DNA from: an uncultured Bacteroidales bacterium
Lineage (GTDB): Bacteria; Bacteroidota; Bacteroidia; Bacteroidales; FEN-979
DNA: 41,543 bases
Reading direction: 5' to 3'
Assembly (NCBI GenBank): GCA_903926565.1
Contig: CAIYJU010000157.1
Coordinates: 1 to 41,543, forward strand
The notes below the pieces were generated by a model that saw nothing but the letters and a program-made list of their open reading frames with translations, was not told where the DNA came from and did not search any database. The translations under genes and the position numbers were made by a program. Positions 15,892 to 24,759 of the stretch are shown in pieces (position 1 is the stretch's first letter; each line of letters begins with the position of its first letter).

Positions 15892-16983
15892 TTAGTCTTT
15901 GATCAGTTTTGAACGATAGATTGCCTGTTCACCGGTTAGCATCAGGAAATAAATCCCCTTTGGCATTTTCTCAACATTCATGGACAGTGTATTTCCGTTT
16001 AGTGACCAGGCTATGTTGAATCTGGCACCTGTCACCGACATGACCATGAGATTGAACCGGCTTGTGCTGAAACCTGCAGGCAGCTCTATGGAGCAACGAT
16101 CGACCGCAGGGTTGGGGTAAATGTCAAGCTGGCTTACCGCATTCAGCTCCTGCGTTCCCACCGGGTTTCCCCAAATCTGGTATGCATATTCAGAATGGTC
16201 GATAAACGGGTTGCGGTTATGCTGGATCCCATACATGGCGTTGTTCCGGTTGGTCTCTTTTGTTGAAACCGGATCGATGCTGCACCAGTGCAGCATCATC
16301 TGGAGTGCCCATGGCTTCAGCTGCGATTTGATCGTCATGTCGGTGGTGTTCCAGCTCCCGTCTTCGGTATAATAGCGTGTAGACATGTAAAAATAGGTCC
16401 TGGCAAAATCCCCCTTGTACTCGTCAAGCGGTTCAAAGACCGTTCCGGAGAAGCCCGGCCAGTTGCAGGTGCCGAGTTTGCACCCGTTCTGGGAGGTCCA
16501 GCTGGCAGAAGAAACCGTACCATAGGCGTAATTGCTTCGCCTTCCATTCACGTATCCGTCGGTCGGGTAGATGTGAAACATGTCGGAGTTCATCGGTGCA
16601 ACATCGTTGAACCAGCTTTTTGGCCATGAGTGCTCGCGGTTGTAGCAGTCACCTTCTCCACCATAATTGCCGCACTCCTGCCCCATGTTATAGTGATAAA
16701 TATAGGGAGGTGTTCCCCCGGGAACGTCGGAATACATGTCCCAGACAACGCTGCCCGGCTTTGCATCGGTGGTTGAAAAATACCCGGGAATAGAGTTGTA
16801 GGAAACTACGGTATGTCCCTTGATAATGTTGTGCAGGGCGGTCTGGAGTGCGACCCCGGTTTTTCCGTTGGCCGGATCATAATAACCCGAAGGAATCTGG
16901 GAGAAAACATTGGAAATGAAAAAGATAAATAAAAGTGGCAGTGTGGCTTGAAGCCATAACCGGATAGCGTACGATTTTCTCAC
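15892..16983 (-). CDS. Secreted endonuclease I with type IX sorting domain
   Basis: This is a 363-residue protein read from a GTG start (VRKSYAIRLW), followed by a signal peptide ending NVFSQ. The longer frame begins inside the next gene and upstream of the promoter, so it was rejected. The nuclease domain shows endonuclease I (EndA/NucM, beta-beta-alpha metal) motifs: CYNREHSWPKSWF, DMFHIYPTDGYVNGRRSNYAYG, FEPLDEYKGDFARTYFYM and RNPFIDHSEYAYQIW. The last ~75 residues are a type IX sorting domain (DIYPNPAVDRCSI, PKGIYFLML). It probably degrades extracellular DNA or RNA, for nutrients or biofilm turnover. Confidence 0.92.
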   Translation of the reverse strand: MRKSYAIRLWLQATLPLLFIFFISNVFSQIPSGYYDPANGKTGVALQTALHNIIKGHTVVSYNSIPGYFSTTDAKPGSVVWDMYSDVPGGTPPYIYHYNMGQECGNYGGEGDCYNREHSWPKSWFNDVAPMNSDMFHIYPTDGYVNGRRSNYAYGTVSSASWTSQNGCKLGTCNWPGFSGTVFEPLDEYKGDFARTYFYMSTRYYTEDGSWNTTDMTIKSQLKPWALQMMLHWCSIDPVSTKETNRNNAMYGIQHNRNPFIDHSEYAYQIWGNPVGTQELNAVSQLDIYPNPAVDRCSIELPAGFSTSRFNLMVMSVTGARFNIAWSLNGNTLSMNVEKMPKGIYFLMLTGEQAIYRSKLIKD

Positions 16984-16998
16984 GTTGTTCGTTTTTTG

Positions 16999-17006
16999 CA
17001 AAGGTA
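16999..17006 (-). promoter_or_regulatory. -7 element for the endonuclease gene
   Basis: On the minus strand TACCTTTG fits TAnnTTTG and lies 15 bases upstream of the GTG start. No clear TTTG is found at the -33 position. Confidence 0.5.
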
Positions 17007-17032
17007 CAAAAAAGAAAAACGCTGTAATCGTT

Positions 17033-17896
17033 TCACCTGAAGGCGATCCATGCGATTCTGAGCCCTGCGCCGATGGCCATTCCAATCAGCAGGAAGGGAA
17101 GAACCTTCCTGCCCAGTGGAACCTGGTGTCCAACAAACCCGTCCATTACTTCGATATTCTGATTGAATTGCAGGGCCCCCCGGAGATCGCGGATGCGTGC
17201 AAACAACTCATTCTGACTCTTGTTGAGATTATTCAGGCTTGTTACGGCACCTGCATCGGGACTCTTCTGATCCTTCAGGAAATAGATTTTCAGCGAGTCC
17301 ATATAGGCCAGTTGCTTTTGAAGCAACGCGAGTTCTGTGTGGTAGTTTTGCTCGTTTAATTTCAGCCGTTCTTTGACAAATGGCGGCTCGTTGATATACC
17401 TGGCGAGCGCTACCTGGAGATCGGAGAGGACAGAAGCGTCGTAAACCTCCACGATGATATAAAAGGGAACCTTTTGTGTGCTGACATCTTTTATCAGGGG
17501 TTCGTTGTGGATATTCCTGCTGTCGATGCAATGAATCTGCCTTGCCTGCTCTTCCTTGATTCCCAGCACGGAAGCGAGGGTCTGATATTGGCCGTTACCG
17601 CGCAGCTGTTCCAGTTTATTGAGCATGTCGGCATATATTTTTTTCTCCAGCTGGGCATAGGAAACAGTCATCTCAGCCTGGATGGTGCGCTTTTGCATCA
17701 GGGCATAAAGACCTCCGAGCGCTCCAAAAGCAATGGCGAATACAACCAGGTAGAGGATGTGTTTTTTCAACAGTTGCCTGAAACTTGAAAACATGGCGCC
17801 AATGAAACCAACCCCTTCGCCCATCTGGCTGCTGAGGGCTGCCCAGACTCTTTTCCCCTCCTCCTTCGAATCCTGGTAATTTTTAATATCCTCCAT
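17033..17896 (-). CDS. Wzz-like chain-length determinant protein
   Basis: This 287-residue inner-membrane protein has two transmembrane segments (about 46-66 and about 265-285) around a large periplasmic coiled-coil region (ALLQKQLAYMDSLKIYFL and LNNLNKSQNELFARIRDLRGAL). That is the topology of Wzz/polysaccharide co-polymerases, which set O-antigen or capsule chain length. The sequence is divergent and lacks an attached tyrosine kinase. It starts at ATG 17896, just inside a possible TTG at 17902. It is divergent from the flippase and the rest of the polysaccharide genes. Confidence 0.75.
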   Translation of the reverse strand: MEDIKNYQDSKEEGKRVWAALSSQMGEGVGFIGAMFSSFRQLLKKHILYLVVFAIAFGALGGLYALMQKRTIQAEMTVSYAQLEKKIYADMLNKLEQLRGNGQYQTLASVLGIKEEQARQIHCIDSRNIHNEPLIKDVSTQKVPFYIIVEVYDASVLSDLQVALARYINEPPFVKERLKLNEQNYHTELALLQKQLAYMDSLKIYFLKDQKSPDAGAVTSLNNLNKSQNELFARIRDLRGALQFNQNIEVMDGFVGHQVPLGRKVLPFLLIGMAIGAGLRIAWIAFR

Positions 17897-18023
17897 ATTC
17901 AATCATGTTGGTTTCAATGAATCTGAAATTTGCAGCTAAGATACAGCATCCTGATAAAAATGCGTCTTTCTGGCTCCAAGGAGTGAAAAAATTGTAATAT
18001 TGTGAAGAAGATAGATAGCATCA

Positions 18024-19484
18024 ATGGCAATTTCATCACAAAATCTGAAGAACTCGGCGTGGAGTATCGTAAACATCCTGCTCTACCCCACCGCGTTCAT
18101 GGGGCTCACCCCTGTGTTCATAGACCGGATGGGCGAGATGCAGTTCGGAATCTGGATGTTAGTGAACTCGTATGTCTACATTGCCGTGAACATTATCAGC
18201 TTTGGCTTTTCCAACAGCATCACTGCCCATGTGGCTGAAGCGCTTGGGAAAAAGGATGAGCGGAAATTGTTTGCCTATGTCAATGCTTCTACACGTATTT
18301 TGGCAACCATCGCAGTGGTTACAGCGCTCCTCGCTGTGATGGCATGGTTTGTATGGCATGCCATGGAGTTGTCGGGCATCCGGCTGAACCTGTTTAGCGG
18401 CCAGCTCGACCTCGTTTTGCTTGCCGCCACCCTGCTGATCTCCGTGAAATTTTATGAACTGCTCTATCAAAGTGTTTTCAAGGGCTTTGAGCGGTTTGAC
18501 CTGGCGGGGAAATACAACATCATGAACAAATTCCTTGTGTTGGGACTACAGCTCATCCTGGTTCTGAAAGGGAGGGGTTTGCCGGACATATTCCTGGGAA
18601 ACCTCGTCATCAATATAGCCATGGTTGCAGTGCAGGGGGTTGTCATTCACCGGATCCTGCCCGGCTACCGGTTCATGAAACAGAGAAACCCCCCTGAGAG
18701 TAAGGAGCTGTTCATATTCGGTTTCTGGACCTGGATGCAAACCATTGTTTCCGTGGCGGCCTACCAGGTTGACCGGTTTGTTATTGCCTATGCACTGGGA
18801 CCGGTTACGGCAGGCTATTATATCCTCGCTTCCACCATTGCCAACCACATGCACATGGCCTTCGGAGCGATGGCCAGCTGGCTCTTCCCAAAGGTCTCCC
18901 GCCAAAAGGAGATGTTGCCCGAAACCCTCACCTATTTTCACACCCTGCGTGGTTTTACCACCGGTGTGGCCTTGTTCTCCATATTTGTGGCAAGCCTGCT
19001 TTATAAACCCTTTTTTACCTTGTGGCTGGGGCCGGAGAAATTTGCCAAGATGGGGACATTTTTTGCCCTGTTCCTGATGTATGAGGCATTTTTGATCCTC
19101 TCGATCGTCCCGCAGTTCTACCTGAACGGGATCAAGATGCTGCGGTTTATCACCGTGCTGGAATTCATCTATAAATCGGGTATCCTGGTGGGCATGTTTA
19201 TAGCTTTTTCCATTGTTCCTACAGGTGAAAGCCTGCTGCTTGGGCAGATAGTGGCGCTTATCATCCTGATGCCCGTGGAGTATTTCCTGGTGAACAGAAG
19301 GATCTTGCATGATCATGCTTTCGGAGAGACATTCATCACCATGCTGCCCTCTCTTTTCGTGGTTTTGATCATCTATTTTACCAGGATCCCTGTTACGGTC
19401 ACCCTTTCAATCGCAGCGGTGTTTATCTTTGTACGCTATTACCTGAACCCGGCGCGGTTCAATATGAAACTTTTATTGTCATGA
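18024..19484 (+). CDS. Polysaccharide flippase (Wzx-like, MATE/MOP superfamily)
   Basis: This 486-residue protein has about 12-14 hydrophobic segments and the MOP-superfamily N-terminus (KNSAWSIVNILLYPTAFMGLTPVFIDRMGEMQFGIWMLVNSYV). It should flip undecaprenyl-linked oligosaccharide units to the periplasmic face. It is the first gene of the plus-strand polysaccharide operon. Its stop overlaps the next gene's start by 4 bases. A weak promoter-like TAATATTG lies about 25 bases upstream. Confidence 0.88.
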   Translation: MAISSQNLKNSAWSIVNILLYPTAFMGLTPVFIDRMGEMQFGIWMLVNSYVYIAVNIISFGFSNSITAHVAEALGKKDERKLFAYVNASTRILATIAVVTALLAVMAWFVWHAMELSGIRLNLFSGQLDLVLLAATLLISVKFYELLYQSVFKGFERFDLAGKYNIMNKFLVLGLQLILVLKGRGLPDIFLGNLVINIAMVAVQGVVIHRILPGYRFMKQRNPPESKELFIFGFWTWMQTIVSVAAYQVDRFVIAYALGPVTAGYYILASTIANHMHMAFGAMASWLFPKVSRQKEMLPETLTYFHTLRGFTTGVALFSIFVASLLYKPFFTLWLGPEKFAKMGTFFALFLMYEAFLILSIVPQFYLNGIKMLRFITVLEFIYKSGILVGMFIAFSIVPTGESLLLGQIVALIILMPVEYFLVNRRILHDHAFGETFITMLPSLFVVLIIYFTRIPVTVTLSIAAVFIFVRYYLNPARFNMKLLLS

Positions 19485-20710
19485 AGCACGGACAAGGATA
19501 TTATCACCTGTTGTTTTATCTGGTCATCTATTTTTTTTGCAATAGTCTGCTGTTGCCCGAAGGGTTGTTGTACACAACGCTGCTCAGCCCGGTCATGCTT
19601 TATTTTGTTTACAAGCACCGGGAGATGGCTCCTCATCCTGCCTGGTTCCTGCTGCTCCTGGTCCCGGTTACGTTTCAATGGATCAATGGGGTCGATACCC
19701 GGACATACCTGATCTCCACCGCGTTAGTCTTCACGGCTGCGCTATTCCTTATTACGTCGGTTGTACTGCTGGTTCATTATAAAACGGATCTTCACGACCT
19801 CTTCAAATCAATTTTGATCATCAATGGTTTGCTGACAGGATTGGCCCTGTTGTTATTACCATTTCCGGAGATAAGAGGCTGGCTGTGGTATACACTGCCG
19901 GTTTCAGCTGGCATAGAGACTTTGCCCCGCCTGAAATTGCTTACCTACGAGCCTTCCTATTACTCCCTGATCATGTTTCCGGTCTTTCTCTATTTTCTAT
20001 ACCGGGTAATGTTTGAAAAGGAGAAGCATCCCCTGCTGATTGCCATGGCCTGTATCATTCCGCTGATATTGTCACTCTCCTTTGGCGTGATTGGCGCTGC
20101 TTTAATTGCTTTTGCCCTCACCCTGGTTGTCTTCAGGAAACACCTTCCGGCGATGTATCACAGGGTTTTTTTTTATGGCGGGGTGTTGATTTTGGTTGCA
20201 CTTGCCGTGACCCTTATCACTTGGTCGGGAAATCCAATTATCCTGAGGCTTGAGAACATAGTGCAGGGGAAGGACACCAGCGCCATGGGCCGGCTGGTCT
20301 ATTCGTTTATGTTTGCAAAGGAGCTGGCCATTCAGCACAGCCTGCTGTTCGGCATCGGTCCCGGGCAAATCAAGATACTGGCGCACGATCTCATTGTGAA
20401 CCACTACCAGTACCAGGGTACGATTGCCGAAACCGTCCGCATCCCGAACGCCATGGCCGAGATGCTGGCCACTTACGGAGTTTATGGGTTTGTGCTCAAA
20501 TTGTTCCTTGAAATCTGGTTCTTCGTCAGGAGAAGAATCTATGCCAATGTTTTTGCATTCACCCTTTTCATGTTCCTGTTTGTTTACCAGTTTACCGGCA
20601 GTTTTATCGTGAATGTGGCGGAAATAGCGGCCTGGGCATTGATTTTCAGTGTCAGGTTTCGCGGGTTTGAACTTGCCTCCGGGCGATGGGGAGAGGAGGA
20701 ACAACAATGA
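19481..20710 (+). CDS. O-antigen polymerase/ligase-like membrane protein (first)
   Basis: This 409-residue protein has about ten hydrophobic segments and a large periplasmic loop. The loop contains LKLLTYEPSYYSLIMFPVFLYF and, later, GIGPGQIKILAHDL, both features of Wzy polymerases and WaaL-type ligases. I favour the polymerase because the gene directly follows the flippase, but sequence alone does not decide. The stop TGA overlaps the ATG of the next gene. Confidence 0.75.
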   Translation: MKHGQGYYHLLFYLVIYFFCNSLLLPEGLLYTTLLSPVMLYFVYKHREMAPHPAWFLLLLVPVTFQWINGVDTRTYLISTALVFTAALFLITSVVLLVHYKTDLHDLFKSILIINGLLTGLALLLLPFPEIRGWLWYTLPVSAGIETLPRLKLLTYEPSYYSLIMFPVFLYFLYRVMFEKEKHPLLIAMACIIPLILSLSFGVIGAALIAFALTLVVFRKHLPAMYHRVFFYGGVLILVALAVTLITWSGNPIILRLENIVQGKDTSAMGRLVYSFMFAKELAIQHSLLFGIGPGQIKILAHDLIVNHYQYQGTIAETVRIPNAMAEMLATYGVYGFVLKLFLEIWFFVRRRIYANVFAFTLFMFLFVYQFTGSFIVNVAEIAAWALIFSVRFRGFELASGRWGEEEQQ

Positions 20711-21795
20711 GCCTTCGTATCGTTTTTATTGTAAGGTCCACCTTCGACACGGTAAAGGGTGGTGACACCATGCAGGTACTTTGCACTGCCAGGGAACTTC
20801 GTAAACTCGGGGTGGAGGTAGTGATAAAGAAGGCCTCGGATCCCGTTGATTACAGGAAATTCGACCTTATGCACCTTTTCAACAGCATCCGTCCGGCCGA
20901 TCACCTGGTCCACATTGCCAGGGCGGGAATTCCTTACGTACTGAGTACCGTTTATCTTGATTATTCCAGGTTCGACACCCTTGGCAGGGGAATAACCTCC
21001 AGGTCACTTTTTCGTTTCACCGGGAAGCACCATGCGGAGTACCTCAAGACTTGTTACCGCATGCTGAAAAAACAGGACAAACTGGTGAGCAATTCATACC
21101 TGCTCGGACATCGGCGCGCCGTGAGAAAGGTGGTTTCAGGAGCCCGGTTGCTATTGCCCAATTCAAAGTCGGAATACGAAAGGCTGTCGGCAGATTTCAC
21201 CATCAGTAAGGAGTATCGGGTCATCCCTAACGGCATCGATTCGGAATTGTTTCAGTTGATTCCCGGCGTGAAACGGAAAGAGGACCAGGTGTTGTGTGTG
21301 GGGCAGATCTATGGATTGAAAAACCAGCACCGCCTCATTGAAGTAACCCGGAATATGCCGGTAAAACTGGTGATCATCGGTAAACCTCCCCCGAATCACA
21401 GGGCTTACTATGAATATTGCAGAAAAACAGCTCATGCCAGGGTTGAATTTCATGATTTCATGCCACAGGAGGAGCTGGTACGATACTATGCTCAGTCGAA
21501 AGTACATGCTTTGCCCAGCTGGTTTGAGACCACCGGACTGAGTTCGCTTGAGGCAGGCGCCATGGGGTGTAACCTGGTAGTGGGAACAGGTGGCGATACC
21601 CGTTCCTATTTCCGGGACCGGGCCTCCTTTTGCGATGCACAGGATGCCGGATGTATTGAAAAAGCCCTGGAAACTGAACTGGAGAAGCCGACCACTTTTT
21701 CCTTTCGCGACTATATCCTTTCGCACTATACCTGGGAACACGCTGCCATGGAAACCCTTGCAGCTTATCATAATGTGCTTTCCGATGAAAAATAA
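20707..21795 (+). CDS. Glycosyltransferase, family 4-like (GT-B)
   Basis: This 362-residue protein starts at an ATG inside an ATGA overlap with the previous gene. The GT-B fold signs are the N-terminal acceptor domain (RIVFIVRSTFDTVKGGDTMQV), the linker VIPNGIDSELF near residue 175, VLCVGQIYGLKNQHRLIE, and the donor-site motif WFETTGLSSLEAGAMGCNLVV. It would transfer a sugar from an NDP-sugar to the growing lipid-linked unit. The sugar is unknown. It overlaps the next gene by 11 bases. Confidence 0.88.
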   Translation: MSLRIVFIVRSTFDTVKGGDTMQVLCTARELRKLGVEVVIKKASDPVDYRKFDLMHLFNSIRPADHLVHIARAGIPYVLSTVYLDYSRFDTLGRGITSRSLFRFTGKHHAEYLKTCYRMLKKQDKLVSNSYLLGHRRAVRKVVSGARLLLPNSKSEYERLSADFTISKEYRVIPNGIDSELFQLIPGVKRKEDQVLCVGQIYGLKNQHRLIEVTRNMPVKLVIIGKPPPNHRAYYEYCRKTAHARVEFHDFMPQEELVRYYAQSKVHALPSWFETTGLSSLEAGAMGCNLVVGTGGDTRSYFRDRASFCDAQDAGCIEKALETELEKPTTFSFRDYILSHYTWEHAAMETLAAYHNVLSDEK

Positions 21796-22888
21796 ACTGA
21801 AGATCGGCATCATCGGGACACGTGGGATTCCCAACAACTATGGGGGGTTCGAAGCTTTTGCAGAGCAGGTGTCGCAAAGGCTGGTCACACTCGGTCACGA
21901 GGTGACCGTATATTGTTCCCATGACCAGCAATACCGGCAGAAGACCCTCAACGGAGTGCACCTTGTTTATTGCTATAATCCCGAATCCCGGATAGGAAGT
22001 GCCGGGCAATTTATATATGACCTGAACTGCAATCTCCACACCCTTAAACAGCGATTCGATGTGATCCTTCACCTTGGATATACCAGCGATTCGGTATGGA
22101 CCAGGATATGGAGCCGGAATGCCAGACACCTGACCAATATGGATGGGATGGAGTGGATGCGGTCTAAATACGCCCCGGCAATCCGGGCTTTCCTGAAATG
22201 GGCCGAAAAGTGGGCCGCCCGCCGAAGTAACCTGCTGATTGCAGATTCGATGGGGATTCTTGAACACCTCCAATTGAACTATTCAACACCCGTTTGTTTC
22301 ATCTCTTATGGAGCCGCTATTCCGGACTCATTTGATGCAGCGGTACCAGAAAACTACGGTGTTCAACCTTACCAATACGACCTGCTGATTGCACGGATGG
22401 AGCCGGAGAACAACATTGAAATGGCGGTAGAAGCCAAACTGGGTGAAAAGCCTGAATTCCCGCTGCTGGTCTTTTCGAATGAAACGGCTTACGGAAAGCA
22501 ACTGCAGTTGCGATATCAGCGCGAACCGATGATCCTGTTCCAGGGCGCTAATTATCAGGTGGAGGCGATGAATTCGCTTCGCCATTTTTCACGCTATTAT
22601 ATCCATGGACACTCGGCAGGTGGTACGAATCCTTCCCTGCTGGAAGCGATGGCCTGCGGATCTGTGATACTTGCCCACGACAATATTTTCAACCGCAGTG
22701 TGCTCGGTGTTAACTGCGGTTATTTCCGGGATGCAGAACAACTGACAGGCTTACTCAACCAACCCATATCACAGGAATACAAACACAGGACCGGGGAGAA
22801 CAATTTGCACATAATCCGAACTCACCACAACTGGGAATTTATCACACAGGAGTATGAAAGCGCTTTCTACCAGGTACTTGGATATTGA
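21785..22888 (+). CDS. Glycosyltransferase with DUF1972 domain
   Basis: This 367-residue GT-B enzyme has the DUF1972 N-terminus KIGIIGTRGIPNNYGGFEAFAEQ, found in rhamnosyltransferase-like enzymes. The donor-binding part has LLIARMEPENNIEMAVEA and HGHSAGGTNPSLLEAMACG. The start is the ATG at 21785, 11 bases before the preceding stop. The open frame extends upstream, but only as a shadow of the neighbour. It likely adds a deoxyhexose; that is inferred from the family. Confidence 0.88.
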   Translation: MKNKLKIGIIGTRGIPNNYGGFEAFAEQVSQRLVTLGHEVTVYCSHDQQYRQKTLNGVHLVYCYNPESRIGSAGQFIYDLNCNLHTLKQRFDVILHLGYTSDSVWTRIWSRNARHLTNMDGMEWMRSKYAPAIRAFLKWAEKWAARRSNLLIADSMGILEHLQLNYSTPVCFISYGAAIPDSFDAAVPENYGVQPYQYDLLIARMEPENNIEMAVEAKLGEKPEFPLLVFSNETAYGKQLQLRYQREPMILFQGANYQVEAMNSLRHFSRYYIHGHSAGGTNPSLLEAMACGSVILAHDNIFNRSVLGVNCGYFRDAEQLTGLLNQPISQEYKHRTGENNLHIIRTHHNWEFITQEYESAFYQVLGY

Positions 22889-24092
22889 ATATGCAGAGCA
22901 GGCGGCATGGTTCCTTGTATGGTTCAGCCTTCCCGTTTCACTGAAGCTGAACAGCGCCAGCCTCATCCTGGTTTCTGTGGTCATCCTGGTTTCATTTGCC
23001 AGAAAACCATTCATGCCGCAGCGCCGGAAGATATGGTACCTGTCGTTGCCGGTAGTGTTTTTTCTGTGGCATGCAAAAGAGTTGCTGATCGTGCAACCCA
23101 TCGGACCTGTATGGAAAGAGACCGAACAGATGATCTCGTTCCTGGTCATCCCGATCCTTTTCCTGCTCAGCAGAAAAGATCAGAAAGCCTTTACGAAAGT
23201 GGCGCTTTCCGGGTTAACTTCCGCCCTGGTGATCTGCGGAACGATCATGCTGGGTATGGCGACATACAGGTTCATTCATTCCGGATCCCTTGGTGAATAC
23301 ACCTATCACGCACTGGCAAAGCCATTTCACAGCGGTGCCATCTATTTCAGCTTTTACATTCTGTTTATCCTTTTCAAACTGGATGATCCCGATTGGCTTA
23401 CCCACCGGCCGGAAGTTAAAGTGGTCCTCGCGTTTTTTCTCATGTCGATGTTGCTGCTTTTAGCGTCAAAGATGATGATCGGAATCGGCCTGCCGCTGTT
23501 GGGATGGCATTATCGGCGTATGGGAATAGCGCTGTGGAGAACCCAGCGGAAATGGATGGTTGCTCTCATCCTCCTTGTACTATTTGGCACGCTTCCCTTC
23601 ATGAAAAGGGTGCAAAACATATTTCATCCCAATCTCGAGATGGTTGGCTCGGTGAATTTTAAAAATTGCCCTGAACCGAACGGACTGAACCTGCGGCTGA
23701 TCTTCTGGCGGTTTGGAATGGAGATCATGGAAGAGCAAAATACCTGGGTGACAGGGGTCGGGATGAGCCAATCGAGGGGTTTCCTGAATGGGAAAATCCG
23801 TCAATATGGCCTCTACACCGGCACCCCGGATGGGAGAGACACCGGCTATCTCAATTATAACTACCACGATCAATTTGTTGAAACCCTCGTAAGGGTTGGT
23901 ATTCCCGGAATTGTAATTTTAATGATGATACTTTTTACCTTTGCATTTCATCCCGGCAACAAGCGCTTTGTTCCCCCCCTGTTTATCTGGATCATCATCG
24001 GTTTCTTTATAACCGAATCGGTCCTGGGAAGACAGGCAGGTGTTGTTTTCTTTTGCCTGGCATATGCTGCTGATTTTATAGATGAACACTAG
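22854..24092 (+). CDS. O-antigen ligase/polymerase-like membrane protein (second)
   Basis: This 412-residue protein has about ten membrane segments. It contains a periplasmic region with NGLNLRLIFWRFGMEIMEEQNTWVTGVGMSQSRGF and YNYHDQFVETLVRVGIPGI, which fit the WaaL/Wzy O-antigen ligase family (the essential-His region is H in NYHDQ). It overlaps the preceding glycosyltransferase by 35 bases and the next gene by 11. With the protein at 19481-20710, the operon has two members of this superfamily; one is probably the polymerase and the other the ligase. Confidence 0.8.
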   Translation: MKALSTRYLDIEYAEQAAWFLVWFSLPVSLKLNSASLILVSVVILVSFARKPFMPQRRKIWYLSLPVVFFLWHAKELLIVQPIGPVWKETEQMISFLVIPILFLLSRKDQKAFTKVALSGLTSALVICGTIMLGMATYRFIHSGSLGEYTYHALAKPFHSGAIYFSFYILFILFKLDDPDWLTHRPEVKVVLAFFLMSMLLLLASKMMIGIGLPLLGWHYRRMGIALWRTQRKWMVALILLVLFGTLPFMKRVQNIFHPNLEMVGSVNFKNCPEPNGLNLRLIFWRFGMEIMEEQNTWVTGVGMSQSRGFLNGKIRQYGLYTGTPDGRDTGYLNYNYHDQFVETLVRVGIPGIVILMMILFTFAFHPGNKRFVPPLFIWIIIGFFITESVLGRQAGVVFFCLAYAADFIDEH

Positions 24093-24759
24093 TCAATTAC
24101 AAATGAAAACCCCTGAAGTAGGAGAGAGCGTGCCAATGAATCTTCCAGCGGAAAGCAATTATGCGATAAACACGCCTTTTGCCAGGATTATCAAGCGCGT
24201 GATGGATATCATCATGGCCCTGCTGATGATCGTTTTTATTGCGCCCTGGCTATTCACACTTGTCATCCTGGTCATCGTTCTCGATTCCCGCGGAGGCCCG
24301 TTCTTTCATCAAAAGCGTACCGGCCGGAACCGTAAAACGTTTTCCTGCCTGAAGTTCAGGACCATGGTCATTAATAAAGAAAGCCACAGGATACAGGTGC
24401 AGGTGAACGACCGGAGGATTACCCGTGTTGGCGGATTTTTAAGGAAATACCACATCGATGAGCTCCCGCAGGTTTTCAATGTCCTGGCCGGGTCGATGAG
24501 TATTGTGGGGCCGCGTCCGCACATGTTGCGGCACAATATTCAGTTTGCCAAAATGTCGGCGAATTACCACTTAAGGCATCTTGTCAAACCGGGTATGACA
24601 GGGCTGGCACAGGTGAGGGGATTCCATGGGATGATCCATGGTGCCGAAGATTACCATTTGAGGCTGAATTCTGATCTGGAGTACATATTGAAATGGTCGC
24701 CGTTTACCGACCTCCGGATTTTCATTCAAACAACCATCCAAATCCTTTTTCAGCGATGA
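24082..24759 (+). CDS. Initiating sugar-phosphate transferase (WbaP/PglC family)
   Basis: This 225-residue monotopic phosphoglycosyl transferase starts polysaccharide assembly by moving a sugar phosphate from UDP-sugar to undecaprenyl phosphate. Classic motifs are the membrane hairpin KRVMDIIMALLMIVFIAPW, GGPFFHQKRTGRN, FSCLKFRTM, RVGGFLRKYHIDELPQVFNVL with the catalytic Asp-Glu, MSIVGPRPH and KPGMTGLAQVRG. It is the short form, without the extra N-terminal membrane domain of WcaJ. Its TGA overlaps the ATG of the next gene. Confidence 0.93.
   Translation: MNTSQLQMKTPEVGESVPMNLPAESNYAINTPFARIIKRVMDIIMALLMIVFIAPWLFTLVILVIVLDSRGGPFFHQKRTGRNRKTFSCLKFRTMVINKESHRIQVQVNDRRITRVGGFLRKYHIDELPQVFNVLAGSMSIVGPRPHMLRHNIQFAKMSANYHLRHLVKPGMTGLAQVRGFHGMIHGAEDYHLRLNSDLEYILKWSPFTDLRIFIQTTIQILFQR

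Noticed and set aside
18546..19316. 256-codon open frame antisense to the flippase
   Set aside because: The composition (many His, Gln, Lys) is the mirror of a membrane-protein gene; no independent signals.
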